Source of the DNA: Petunia secreta
Lineage: Eukaryota > Streptophyta > Magnoliopsida > Solanales > Solanaceae
DNA: 64,000 bases
Assembly: GCA_029990175.1 (NCBI GenBank)
Contig: JARKIP010000010.1
Location: 49,346,001 to 49,410,000, forward strand
Direction of reading: 5' to 3'
The stretch's first letter is position 1. Every line of letters begins with the position of its first letter. This document shows positions 22,700-35,295 of the stretch, piece after piece. The notes beneath the pieces are model-generated. The model searched no databases. It had not been told where the DNA came from and saw nothing but the letters and a program-made list of their open reading frames with translations. The position numbers were made by a program, and so were the translations under genes.

Positions 22700-24739
22700 T
22701 ATTGTTTATGACAGATCACCGAGAGAAGGTGGTTGTATTGTACTGAACACCAATGTATTGGCTAGAGTCTGCATTCGTCCTTTAGTGTGACAGTTGGATG
22801 TATTGATGACTATGAGTATGTGGGTATTTGCATACTTAGATTGAGGTTTGATATTTTGGATTTTTCCGAGGTGTCTTCATGTTTTTGTGCTTTCGAAAGT
22901 CATGGAGCCAATTTTGGTGGATCTGTTTGTGCAAAAAGTGTTTTTTGTGGTTTAGAAGTTGCAATTTCCCTTTGTTGGTTTTTGTTGTACCACTGTTTTG
23001 CTTTGGGTCAATCAGACTCTGAACTTTGTGTTTTAGTGCTGGGTGACGAGTGCAGATTTTGTTGGGATTGAATTAAGAAATGGGTATCTATGAAGTAGTT
23101 TGTCTATTGGGTGTTATATCTTTTGATTGGGCTAAGGAGTAAAGGTGCGGCGTCTTGTATGTTGAGCTTGCTAAGATTGTCGTTGAAAGTCTCGACAGAG
23201 GGGAGGTTGTTTATTGTGTAAGTTGTGTGTAGTGTGAGGTTATAAGTTTTGTCAACTTTGGTTATATAGTGATTGGGTTTCTTTGTTGTGACTCTCGTGT
23301 GGGTATAATGCAAATTGTATGGGAATGAGATTGTCTGAATGCTCTTGGTGTCTTATACTGATGGTCCAAAGGACTTTGTTGCAGAGGAAGATGTTTTCAT
23401 CCTGGCTTGCCATTTCGACTTTCTAAATGCCGATTCTTGACCAACTTCGGTGTTCAAGTACGAAGCAACCATAAAAAAGTGATGAAATGCACAAAACTGT
23501 GTGGGCATATTAGCAAAGTCTTGAATAAAAAATGACATGTAAGCCTAAGAGAATGCCTAGACCACGGATGACGGATTAGCGCTTGAATTTGGAGGTTGTG
23601 ATAGAATGCACAGGTATCACAAGAGATTGCCTAAGTGATTTATGTAGCAGTCAAGTCAAGAATTTTGATCAAACGGTCGATGCTTGTTTAATTGGGAGAT
23701 GAGGAGTTGGATGTCAATGCAAAGTGGTAAAGATGTTGTGAAAGGAATAGATTGTGTTGTGCGACAGAAAATGTCTTTTGCCTTGGTATTCGACTCAACC
23801 CAACCTTTGGATAATAGGTTTTGAGTTGGGTAGTGAGTTAAAGATAGTTTGGACATGTGAAAGATTTTAGGTATCAAAATTTGGGTGTAGAGTAGGGAGA
23901 TGAGATGCCTTCCCAGGGAGGAGATGGAATTTGGAGAAAGGATTCCCTTAGAGACCTAGAGCAACAGACAAATTCAATGCAATGCGCACACACATCAAAT
24001 AAGAAAATGCATCCTATAATATAAAGGACCGCTTTGCGCACGATGATTTTGAGAAATCGCTTTGTACCACACACATCATTTCATTTGCTAACAAAATGCG
24101 AAACTTAAAGGAGAATGTTGCATTTATTTGGACTTTATTATATTGGCTCATATTGAAACAGTGTAAGAGAAAGAAAAGACTAAATACTGTTAGGAAATTA
24201 GACCATAGCCAGGCGAACATTTTCATGCTGATCCATCCCCAGAAGATTTTAACTGAGGGATTTTAGCAACCATGTCAAATGTTCTATTGGCTACAATCTT
24301 TTGAAAAAGATGAAGGACTGTACAAAAGGGGGAAGAAAAATGCCTAAGATTCGCTTTATTGCGAGCAAAACGATCAACGTGTGGCACAAGCTTTTGAAAG
24401 CAATATGACAGAGTATATGAAGAGATGTGTCGTTGCGGGTTGAGAACCCTTTAGACATTTTAGACGGAAATTGCTAATGGACTTTTGACATGCCAAGGAT
24501 GCTTAAAGGACAAACGTGCGTTATGTGTCATCCCCTCTATCAAGAGGTCATTTCTGCTTCAAATTAAAACGGGCTTTTTGACTCTTCGGTTACCATTCGT
24601 GCCTTTGAATGTCATTGAATACAGAATAATTTTGACTGTCTATGAATACACAATCATTTTTTATTCAATTTGGGCTTTTGACGCCTCGTAGGTAACGTTT
24701 GTGCCTTTGAATAGCACTGAATGTAGAACAATGCCAATA
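22700..24739. other. Interior of the non-coding element, no gene
   Basis: Open frames here are at most 94 codons (22787-23071), lie on both strands, and have no recognisable domain. I see no RNA gene. Confidence 0.6.
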
Positions 24740-26085
24740 AACGGTCTACATTTCGTACGTTCAACCCTTTAAGCAAATGCAAATAAATCATGTTCAACGC
24801 TTTTTGGGGTTAAAAACCCGTTCAGATTTTTTGAACAAGTTGACCTATCAGACTTGAGAACAAGTCGACTGATGACATACCATGATGCATAATTCCTAGT
24901 GCCGCTACTAAGGAATAGAGTTAGCTAGACGAGATTTTACTATCCTCCCAAGCCGACGGCTCCAGAGCGAGAACGTCTCGGACCAAATTGGTTCCAAGTC
25001 GTTCCCCCTAAAAAAAATTTTATGTGAGGGAAGAGGTGGTTGTAACCACCGTGTTTTCAACGCACGATTTAGAAAGTTTCCAGGAGTGGTGGAAGGTATG
25101 CATGCACAAGTTAAAAATGTACGAGTTTTTAAAGAAATGCACAAGTCCACCTCGGGAGTATGAGTAAAAATAACACATGAAACAACAAGCCAGTGTTGAG
25201 CTAATAATTTTCAAAGCGTATCATGTTTTATAATGCAAGGAACCTCTTTTGTGCGGAGGTAGATCTAACAAGATCAATACACTTAATATGCATGATAGGC
25301 GTCATATGATGACGCTTTTGGAAAAAAGTGGCTAATGGAATTTCTAAGTTTGAGTATGATATTTAAGATTGAATGTGTATCATGCGTCATCCCATTTGTT
25401 CTCATGATCTAAATATAATTTTATAAAATAATTAATTTTATTGTATAAATATAGAAATAAATTTTTCATAGGTAACTAGAATTAAATAATTGATTTCTAT
25501 AATGATTTCTATTTATAGAAATAAAGAATTAATTTTGTTACATAAAAGTAGAAAAATCAATTTAAAGTCTATGTTTTCTTTGATTTTCCAAATCTTCGTG
25601 ACTTGTGAAATCCTCCAACTAAAATATATAATTGGATGATCCACACTTTTGAGATGTAAACATAAAATATTTAAACGTCCCTTAGGGTTGAAAAGAATTA
25701 ATTAGATGCACACATAACATATTTAAACGTCCCTTAGGGTCGAAAACCCGTTCGGTTCTTTCAAATATGGTGAACTAGTAGACTTAGACATGAGCCAAAG
25801 TCAAAGTCAAAATTTTCCTAAACATGACATGATGCGTGGTTCCTAGACAAGAGTCTCCACTAAGAGTTGGATAATCTAGATGAGAACATAGTTCCCCCAG
25901 GCGGACAACCAAGGGGTGGGAACGTTAAGAATTGTTGGTCGTACCACGGACCAACTAGATTCTCACCGTTCCTCCTAAAGGTTTTTTTTTTTAGAGTGAA
26001 ACGGCCGTGATCCACGAAACCGTTTATGGTGTGTGCAAGTGAAAACTTTCCAGGAGTGGAGGAAGTGCGTGACAAAAACAATAAT
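24740..26085. repeat. Diverged direct duplication near the 5' end of the non-coding element
   Basis: Two modules, about 24770-25110 and 25730-26070, share the same order of words: aaacccgttc, a gacttgagaacaag/gacttagacatgag stretch, catgatgc, the gttcccc pair, and tttccaggagtgg. They are separated by about 600 bases of AT-rich sequence. The segment attaacgtccctta-like (ttaaacgtcccttagggt) is itself doubled near 25672 and 25722. Confidence 0.6.
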
Positions 26086-26261
26086 AAAGAAAATATAACT
26101 AAACAATTAAAGAATAAAACACCAAAATTTGAAAACTCCAAAAATAAACCTTAATCCTGCAAAAGAGGAAAGAAAGAAAAGTTAGTATAAAAATAAATGA
26201 CAAGAAAATAAAGCAAATAAAGAATCCCAATTTAAAGTCCGTTATGGTTTGAACCTTGATA

Positions 26262-26279
26262 TCCCCAGCGGAGTCGCCA
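26262..26279 (-). other. Primer-binding site of the non-coding element
   Basis: On -, tggcgactccgctgggga starts three bases inside the 5' LTR (26283-28805). It has the TGG start expected of a tRNA 3' end match. A similar site is known to me from Ogre-type elements. Confidence 0.7.
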
Positions 26280-26282
26280 TTC

Positions 26283-26836
26283 TGTCGCATCATATTTTTA
26301 TCTGAACTGGTTAAGGTTCAAAATAGGGCTCGACTTAGTGGGTAACTCACGAGTAAAGAGTTGGAGTCGGCAACTAACATATTTTTTAACTAGGCGTATT
26401 ATGGCACCTATTTCGCTTCTAGCCAATTTTACAATTAACTCCGAAACTTAGTCTACGAACCAGAAATTCTAGATAAGGATTAAAGTAAACCCGAGAGGAA
26501 GGGGTTAGGCACCTCTCATGCTCCACCACATGTGGTTACCGGCCGGACTTTATAATTGGGATTCGAAATAAGTAACTAAGCAATTTAAACTAACTAATTA
26601 GAAATATACAAATAACTAGACGATATAATAATTTAGATAAAAGGCCCTAATAGGCTTCCTCCTTAAAGATTTGCACCTAGCAAAATAAAACAAATTAGTT
26701 AGTAAATAATAATAATATAAATTAAGAGAAAAACAATAGTAATTAAAATTAAAGGTATTTTGGAGTGTTGTTTTAAAGACATTTATCCAAATGTACCTCG
26801 CAAAAATAAATGAAGCTAAGTTAGTAAATAGTAATG

Positions 26837-26910
<74 letters not shown>

Positions 26911-27033
26911 GCAATAATAATGAATATGAAAATAATAAAATAAGGGGGGAAAATGAATTTTCATGAAAGTGTCGTCTTTTCGTAATTCCACCACGATGTA
27001 CCTCGCAAAAATATAAAGAAAATGAGTTAGTAA

Positions 27034-27091
<58 letters not shown>

Positions 27092-28805
27092 AATAATAAT
27101 AATAATAATAGTTTAAAGTAAAGGGAAATGGATTTTATAAAAGTTTAGGCTCAGAATATGTATTGCGTCAAGCAGAGGTTAGGGATGTCGGTATGGCTGC
27201 AAACACGGAGCCGGTCGTGTTGCCATGCCAAGCACTTTTAATCCCACCACTCCACTATCGTTTACTTTGCAAAGTAATATGCATCGTCATCGCCTATTTG
27301 TTTTTAGGGACTGGAGGAGTGTAATGGGACTGATTTCAGGCCTCCAAACGTCATTAGCCCGGTATAGTACATGTTCAAATCAGTCCTTAGGCCTCAATAA
27401 ATTATCTAATTATCTTCATTGGCCTTTATCAGTGTAGTACTTTGTTCAGAATCAACCCAGACATTACACAATGGATAGATCGCGTAAAACGAACCCAGGA
27501 AAGGACTTTCCTGCACTACAAGATTAAGTCAACGCATACCAAAACAAGCATGGAATAAAGATAATAGCAGTAATACTATTTCGGCAGACTCAGTGTATCA
27601 AAGGCAACTAAAACCATGTCAACTCAGAATCGAAATATGAAACCCAATCAATCCACGATGCTCCAACAGTATAGGAAACGATCATAGACAATAAATAATC
27701 ACAGTCACCAGGAAGGATAAGAGCGACGTCGGCGAGAAATCCCAGTGCCGCCGCTGCCACTGTCCTTTCCCCAAAAAGTATTACGCGACGTGGTCTTCGA
27801 ATCTACAAAACTCAACAAAATTTAGCAAAATGATTGAGACGAAATACAACAGTGCAGCGTTCAAGGACAGCGGAGGAGTGACACCAGCTGCGTAGCGGCG
27901 TCACTGCGCCTTCGGTGGTGGCGATGCCTTTTCCCTGACCCGTTTTCCAAAACTCAATCCCACTGGTTTTTGTTTTGTTTTTCCGGTGGTGGATATGGGT
28001 TTTCCGATCAGGTCCTGACGGTGGTGATGTTAGGTGACGAGTGAAAGAGAAAAAGGTTCTCTCAATTGTTTTTGTGTGTCTGTGCAATGTAAAAAGCAGA
28101 GGATGATAGTGAGGGGTATGTTTGGCGTATGTATGGGGTATGTATGTGTGGATGGGTATTTTGAACGGTGTTTCTGTGCTGCCAGTATCCCGTTTCTGTG
28201 TGCGTGTTGGATGTTTGAGAATTGAGGAGATGATGTTGGGGTGAGCGTGGTGTAGTACTGTGCATGTACGTTGGGCTGCCCTTTGTCCGGGTTCAAGCTG
28301 GGAGATTTCTTATAAAAGAAGAAAGAAAAGAAACATATGGAGCAATATTGATGATGGTAATATAATAAAATATAGATAAACGTATAGCGAACTTTTGTCA
28401 GAAATCGAAAAGCTGTTTAAAGAAAATTGAAAGTGGATATGATAAGGAGATTGGATCGGATAAAACTTGGACCGATATTTACCTAAAGGTGCTAAATATA
28501 ATTACGTATATTATGTAAAACAAGCGAGATGCACATATAACAGTAATTGGGCTCGAATAAAATTAATAATCATAGATAATTACTTAGTTTGCACAAATGA
28601 TCACAGAACACTATAAATTTGACATATAGCCTAAATGATGCAATTATATGATATAGCCACAATTAGTTATATAATGTATAAGTAGGAGATAACACACGTA
28701 AATGCTTGCTTTCTAATGCACATTTTATCAAATAGTAAATATCGCACCTTTAGGTTAAATATAGACAATTTATAGAAAAAGGAGGGATAAAATTGGGTGT
28801 CAACA
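26283..28805 (-). repeat. Right LTR (5' LTR) of the non-coding element
   Basis: It is 2523 bp and the partner of 17677-20443. It holds an aat tract at 26836-26910 and an aac tract at 27036-27090 followed by aat to 27110. It lacks about 265 bp found in the partner, at about 28275. As the 5' LTR of a - strand element it would carry the promoter. Confidence 0.9.
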
Positions 28806-29651
28806 ACCATGACACCCTGATCATTACCCTCAAGGTATGTGATCCCCAGGTTAAACGTTTGCTGGTAGATTCGGGCAGCACTGTGAACATTATCCATTGG
28901 GAGGCCGTCTGTCAGATGGAATTGCAACACCAGATAATCCCCAGTTGTATACGATAACCCGCTTCAATAGATCCAACAAGAGAACCCTATGGTAGGTGCT
29001 CCTGCCGGTCTTCATTTCCAGGGTAACAATAGTAACATCTTTCAAGGTAATGACGTGCGATCTCTCGTATAACATTATTCTTAGAAAACCATGGATTCAC
29101 GAAGTACGCGCAATGCCGTCTACACTTAATCAAGTCCTCAAGTACCCTACTATGTGGGGAGTGAGAAAGTTTCGATAGGAGCAGAAGCTAACAAGAAACT
29201 GCTGCGTGATTGCTGTCACATGCGAAGTAAAGAATGAAGTCAAGAACCAGTGGAAGCTGTTGGACAAACTACTCGGGCCTTGCCCAGTCACCAGCATACC
29301 GTTTGAGTCCAAAGGGCGTGAGGGAACTGAAAACCCGAGAGCCAGTCATCACGCCCCAAGACTCAGATGATGAGGAGAAGATAGCTAAAGCCACTGTTGA
29401 CAACCTCTATCCAATAATCTTCGATGAGAGGTACCCGGACAAGAAATTTTATGTGGGGCCAAACTCTCGACTGAAGCCAAGCATAATATCGCTAACTTCC
29501 TGCGTGCTTGGTCAGATACATTTGCTTGGACACATAACGACATGCCTTGAATTTCAACTAGCATCATAACACACAATCTGAATGTCGACCCCAACTTTAA
29601 GCCGGTCAAGCACAAGAAGTGGCCAATCAATCGAGAAAGGGGGTTGACAGT
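28806..29651 (+). pseudogene. Tat1 protease and start of reverse transcriptase, broken
   Basis: It resumes the Tat1 frame after the insertion. Around 28865-28920 lies an aspartic protease motif (LVDSGSTVNIIHWEAV). Further on, 29240-29650 matches the linker into reverse transcriptase (AWTH at about 29527, and NLNVDPNF near 29580). Stop codons and frame changes occur around 29360-29440. Tat2 61090-61920 is the collinear copy. The piece is cut at 29651 by the Athila insertion and continues at 53162. Confidence 0.75.
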
Positions 29652-30552
29652 TATTGCTCCCAAATTCACATGCAAGTATACGTGGTCGACAGGTAATAAA
29701 GTGATAAGATTGAGTATCGTTCCCACGAGGACTATTGTTCAGACTGAGTCCTAGCAAACAATTTCCTAAAAACTATTCAGGGATCTTTTTCGATGATTGT
29801 AGATTTTACTAACTAAAGAAAACAGTAATTAAAAACAAGCAACTGAGATCAAGTAATAGAGAGCAAATTATGGGTTGCTATCAATAAAGGAGAAACAGTC
29901 CAGAGTCAGAGCGACATACAATTCAGTTGAGTTTTTCAATTGATTCTACTTCTTGATTTCCTAGATTGCTAACTAACAGGTTAATTATATTCGTGAAAAC
30001 CTGTCGATTCTTCACGAGTCTATGCAAGCTACTCTAACGCCTATATTTCTATAGAATTAAATCACATCCATGCATTAAAGAACTTTGTATTTAGCTAAGC
30101 AAGGCGAATAGGTATATGTGTATCCTACCCGCAAGTCGATTCCCTGATGCCCAGGTTCACAATCAGGCCCTATTCTTTCTTATGTGCGTTCACAAGTTCC
30201 CTCTGTCGAGTTCAACTTATAAACCGTAGATAGTGTTCAATTATCAGGCCTCAATAACCAAATAAACAATCTGTAATGGTAAATTAATAGGTAGAAATCA
30301 ACTTTCAAACATCAACCTTCATGTATTTGCTCTAACCCTAGAACAATATATTTAGCTACGCATATTCATAATAACAACACAAGAATCACGGAAGAAATAT
30401 GAAAGATTGTAATAGATTAAGTCAAGGAATTAAACACTTAGTTCAATGTGTTAAGAACTCAATATTTGCCCCAAAATCTGGCCTCCCCCTCAAAATAACG
30501 AAATAATAATGTTTTATATTAAGGTAAAATAGGCAAATATTTCCAAACACCA
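29652..30552 (-). repeat. Athila 3' LTR, internally deleted
   Basis: It is 901 bp, against 1312 bp for the partner. It follows the partner to about 30523, skips the equivalent of about 52742-53130, then matches again to the end (ttaaggta to aacacca). The terminal tg has become ta (tattgctcc). It also lacks about 21 bases (a block with ttaggctcaaca) near 30265. Confidence 0.85.
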
Positions 30553-32340
30553 CCCCACACTTAGACCTTTGCTCGCCCTCAAGCAATCACCAAAACTAAC
30601 TCCCCAACTAAATACGAACACTTGATAGAACAGGTCTACCTATGGTTATGGTTGATACCGACCATTAAACAAGAGCATAAATACATACCATGTGACCCAC
30701 AACATGCCAAAAATTCACCAAATTTTAAAACACTAGAACAACCAACTCAAGACATCTCAATCTCAAAAACCGACTCCATGAAACCAAGCTTTCACAAAAT
30801 CACACCCATTCAGTAACCAAGAAGTCAATAACTTCACCTATCTCACGCAAACCATGTGCCCTCCCCAAAAGTAATCAGGAGAGCATCCCAAATATCACAA
30901 AAAGAATATATTTCAAGAATAAATAAGGGACATAATATAGGAAGAATTCACTCGCTCTCAAAAAGAAGTTCACATGCCACATACAACGTACCATAGGCTT
31001 GCCCGTAGTGTAGGACTACACTAATGTAAGCTCAGTCTAATCGAGATTAACTAGGACTTTAAGGGTTGTAATGTAGGCTAAAGGACGGGTAGGATAAATA
31101 TGGATAAAATAGTGACTACCTCCCTAAGCACTTTAATACATCACTTTCAATTTTTCCACAATTCTTCTCAAAACCAACCAAGCAACCGCCCAAACTTACA
31201 CATAAGGATTTCCCCTTCAATTTTAAGCAATTCGCAACTTTACTTTTTGCACAACACTAGCAAGGATAGAAATTTTTATTTTCTTTCTTTTGTTTTCTTT
31301 ACTTTTCTCTTTTTCATTTTTTTTCTTTTCAATATATTTTTTTTCTCAACCTCGCCAATGATTTTTTTTCAAATTGCACCATATTTTTCTTTCATTGGTT
31401 CCACTCAAACGCCATCCAGTTTCTCCAACCATAACTCCACAAATATCAAATATTTCAATTAAAGTGCTCTAAGGAGTACGGGTTCAAAAAGAAGATAATT
31501 AAGCAAAAGGGATAAGGCTTGAAATGTGGGTGCCAACAAAAAAGTCAAAAGGCTCAAAAGGGTTTAATAAGGGTAATATCAAAGTGTAGGCTAATCAAGG
31601 ATAACAGGACTTATCAAAGAAACGCCTATATCATCTCCCGACTAGAGCAAACCTAGGATTTCGCTTTGAACACACACGGGGTAAGTTCTAGACATCAATA
31701 TGCAAGCACAGAACATAAAAAGGATACCTTACATCACACATGACACATAGTTGAGACAAGACGGTTTCATTCCAACTCTCGATTTAAGCAAATAAAGTGC
31801 AACTCTTTAAATTTAAGCACTAAGGCACAATGGTTCGCAAAAGAGTCAAGTAGTTGAACCTAAGCGTCTCAAGAAGGTCATTCAATTTTTTCTAGGCATG
31901 CATAACAATTTTAAGACCAAAAGGGATTCACAAATAGCATATGCTCAAGTCCAAATTTACCGGTATCAAACAAACCAAAGGCACCTAGCATTCTACCACT
32001 ATCCTAAAACGACTCTACTAACTAATAATATACTACTCCTAAAAAAATAAAAATTACCCAGTTCAAAGGTCTACCCATGGAAAAGAACCGAGGCCATAAG
32101 AAAACCCACGGAGTGGATGACATGTACCACTAACTAGAACTAAAAAGAAAATCTTTTTGGAATTTTCATTAGTTTTCTAATTTTTTCATTTTATTTATAT
32201 ATTAAAGCAAGAAACAAATAAAAATAAAGTCAAGTGACAAAACCTCAAAAATGAAAATTAAATTCCTAATGGTACAATCATCCATAACCTCAAAAACTTT
32301 GGAAGTCCCCCCACCCCACACTTAAAACTAAGCAATGTCT
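30553..32340 (-). other. Athila 3' untranslated region and polypurine tract
   Basis: Read on -, the sequence next to the LTR is taagtgtgggg, the usual Athila polypurine tract. The rest is non-coding, with a poly-pyrimidine stretch at 31270-31370 (+ strand). The + frames 30622-30816 and 31100-31462 are low-complexity and not credible genes. Confidence 0.6.
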
Positions 32341-33803
32341 TCAGTGCGATAAAAAAAAATAGAGACAAGAGGTAAAGGAACTTCCCTGAAGGCCAAATGG
32401 CCTAATCCGTCGCATCCTCATCGGAATCCTCCCGCTCAGTATGCTCGGGAGTGTCATCATCAGTAGCCACGGGAGTAGTAGTAGGGACAACTGTCTGAGC
32501 TCTCCAGGGACCTCTAGGCCTATGTGGTGGAGTGTGCGCCTCCTCCTAATCTTCTTCCTCTTCACTACCCTCTTCTTCGTCACCGCTCTCATCATTGTTA
32601 CTGCCCTTGTCTTTATCCACTATCTCATAATCTGTGTTCTCATCCTCCTCAGGGGGGCACCACGACTTTCTGAGTCATGTCCAACAGTCGCTTGGACGAA
32701 TCCAATAAAGGAATAGCTCGATCAAGTGCCTGCATATCCATCCCTGCTGCCTTCGCTAGATATTCTATCATCAAGTATTTACGGGCTTACAGGTTGGTGT
32801 CTGTTTCACGACACTCATCCGCGGTGAATTTGGCAGGGGCACTATCAACCACGCCCTTAACCGCTGAAATATCAAGCTTCTTTTCCATATCAGGGACAAT
32901 ACGATCATCAATCGCATCAATAGGCACCCCCTCCTTCTCTAAATATTGGGTGAGAATGTTACAGAAAAACAACCGGTTATACCTCTTTTTGAGGCGTGTC
33001 CTCCTCATCAATTTAAGCATATAGTATCCAATGTTCACCGGTTTCCCCACCATGAAGAAGTAAATCATGCATGCTCTTGTCTTGGTTACACTAAAAAAAA
33101 TGTCTGGATGGTTGAATGCGAGAATTAATCAACTTCATCCAGACACGGCTTTCTTTTGAAATTTCGAGAACAACATACTCTTGTGCCTTCCAGTCTCCTC
33201 TGAGCGTTCCCACATATGTGTAGAATCCACGCCACATAGAGTTTCTCACATAGCCTTATAGTCAGGCCTCTTAATGAAGTCTCTGAGCTCCTCCGTATCA
33301 TGATCATCCACCCCTAAAAAATTGCACAAGGCAGTGGCATCCAACTTCACTTTACAGCCCCGAATCTGTTCTATATCATCATCTCGCCATGCTTCTTTCA
33401 GATCCCAATTAGCTTAGAATTACGACACAAGATCAAGATTTGCATGCCCTGGACTCGCAAATACCGAATCCCACTTCATCCCATGAATTGCTTCTCTTAT
33501 TGCTCGACACTTTTGGATCAACTTCTTTTCATCGATAGCTTGTTTCGGAATATAGACGGACAGCTTAACATTTTTGTACCAAGCTTGGCTCTCCCCTTTC
33601 TTCAAAAGACAGACCAAACCTTGTCTTCCCCTTGGCCTTGGAATAGGGATTGCATCTTTCGGAACCCTTGGTTTTGCTTTGCTTGTTGCTTTAGCCTTTG
33701 CTTTTCCCTTTTGCGCTTTACTAGTCGAGGCAACTCCCAGTTTTGGCCTCTTGGCAACCGGTGCAGTGGATGAGGAGCCTGTCTTCTGTGCAGTCTTCAC
33801 CAT
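32341..33803 (-). pseudogene. Athila downstream ORF (env-position / plant transposon protein type), broken
   Basis: The first part, 33803-33420, encodes 127 residues. A Ser/Thr/Ala and Lys-rich N-terminus with a possible nuclear signal (residues about 14-46) is followed by a PRPRGRQGL stretch. Later - frames at 33307-33125 and 33068-32787 (with KPVNIGYYMLKLMRRTRLKK) look like further parts separated by stops and frame changes. An acidic, low-complexity tail lies around 32595-32400. Athila elements often carry such an ORF after integrase, called env-like in some reports and matching the family of putative plant transposon proteins in others. No signal peptide is visible. Function unknown. Confidence 0.55.
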
Positions 33804-33861
33804 TATACCTGCACCACAAAGTCGGATTTTAGAATCCTAATTAAATAAGCAACAACCCCCC

Positions 33862-35256
33862 TGTCACGACCCAATTTCCAAGGGCTCGTGATGGCACCTA
33901 AACAACATTTGCCTAGGCGAACCAATGAAACAAGATGCGGAAAAGAACAATAATGTGAAAAGATCATAAATGGATATATAAATATAAAAGGGTGAAGTCC
34001 GAAAGAATATATCCACAAAAGAATTGGAGCATTCTAAGAGTGACTCAATAAAGTATGAATATACATCAAAGAAATCTGAGTCCTATCTCTAAGTGACTCC
34101 GGCGGTATGCCACCACGGTCTGTGTGGTCGGCTCACCTCAATCAAAAGTCTCAGAAGCCTCGGGAACCGCTAACGTCCGGGCTGCTGACTGGATGAAGGA
34201 CCTGCGCACGTAGCAGAGTAAGTTATGAGCCGAAGCCCAGTAAGATCACCGACAGGCCCGCTAAGGTACCCTTGCGGGACAAGTCGCTACATGCATCATA
34301 AGCAACAACATACTATAGTAATCATACAATAAAGTAGTGAAATCACAAATAGATGTAACACATTCCATACACACAAGTAGTAACCAGAAGTCTCAAGGAT
34401 TATGCCCATCCAACGTAAGGCATAGGTCAACTCAGCGGCGGTTTGGAGGTCCAATCTCTACTCCCGTGCCTACTAACCTAGACCTACGATGGACTAGCAA
34501 CACCACTACTAAGTATCAACCATATACCGTGACCCGAAGTCACTATCACAATCATGAATAAGTAGACCAACGACCCGTAGTCATTGGCTCATCTCAAATC
34601 TGTCTACGATCGCACCACACCCCCTGTCAAGTGCGTCGTATCTCAATAAATCAAGTGACCACACCACACCCCCTGTCAAGTGTGTCACATCTCAAAGATC
34701 AAGTGTCCACACCACACCCCCTGTCAAGTGTGACACATCTCATAGTATAGGCGACACCACACCCCCTGTCAAGTGTCCCTCTAACAGTATTAATATCCAC
34801 GACATTAATAACAATAACAGAAATAATAAAAGAAATATTAATAACGATAATATTTCACAGTCACCGTAACCCAGGTTGGTTATGCTAGCTGAACGTAAGG
34901 CGAAGGTTAACCCGACCACAGTTTGGGGGTACAATCCCTACTCCCATGTCGTCCAACCCAAGTTTACGTATAGACAGCACTACCCAACCCGGCACGTGAA
35001 CAAATCAAGTACCAATATCATACAAAAGCCAGCAAAATCCTCGGCAAGACATTTATCATGACATGCCGGCAACATCCTCGGCCATGTCCCAAGTTCTTGC
35101 TATCTAAGCATGGCGTAGCAAGCGTTACTACGATATAAATTTAAGCTACCTCGACGTAGCGTTTAGACCGGCACATACCTCGGTCGAGTCACAATCTCGC
35201 TATTTATAACAAACAATAATAGCAAGTAATTCACATCATTAATCCTAACCATTGTT

Positions 35257-35295
<39 letters not shown>

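Larger units (their letters stand above)
17677..28805 (-). mobile_element. 11.1-kb non-coding LTR element (LARD-like, perhaps Ogre-related)
   Basis: The 5-bp target duplication accat (17672-17676 and 28806-28810) brackets long direct repeats, 17677-20443 and 26283-28805. On the - strand the LTR begins tgttgacacccaatttt and ends gatgcgaca, the primer site is next to the right-hand LTR, and a polypurine tract precedes the left-hand one. The strand is therefore -. The 5.8-kb interior (20444-26282) has no recognisable gag, protease, polymerase or integrase, so it fits a large retrotransposon derivative that would need proteins from another element. The LTR start and primer site resemble Ogre/Tat elements; this link is from memory. 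LTRs differ by about 4-5 % by eye plus a 265-bp indel. Confidence 0.88.

Noticed and set aside
26821..27090. 89-codon Leu/Ile homopolymer frame
   Set aside because: It is a translation of trinucleotide repeats in an LTR.
28034..28296. Overlapping frames on both strands in the right LTR
   Set aside because: A gt-rich LTR region gives open frames on both strands by composition.
31100..31462. 120-codon Phe/Ser-rich frame
   Set aside because: It is a translation of a poly-pyrimidine stretch in the Athila 3' region.
34337..34561. Set of frames repeated in two places (34337/42431, 34876/42970, 36031/44135)
   Set aside because: These are copies within the two Tekay LTRs, not genes.
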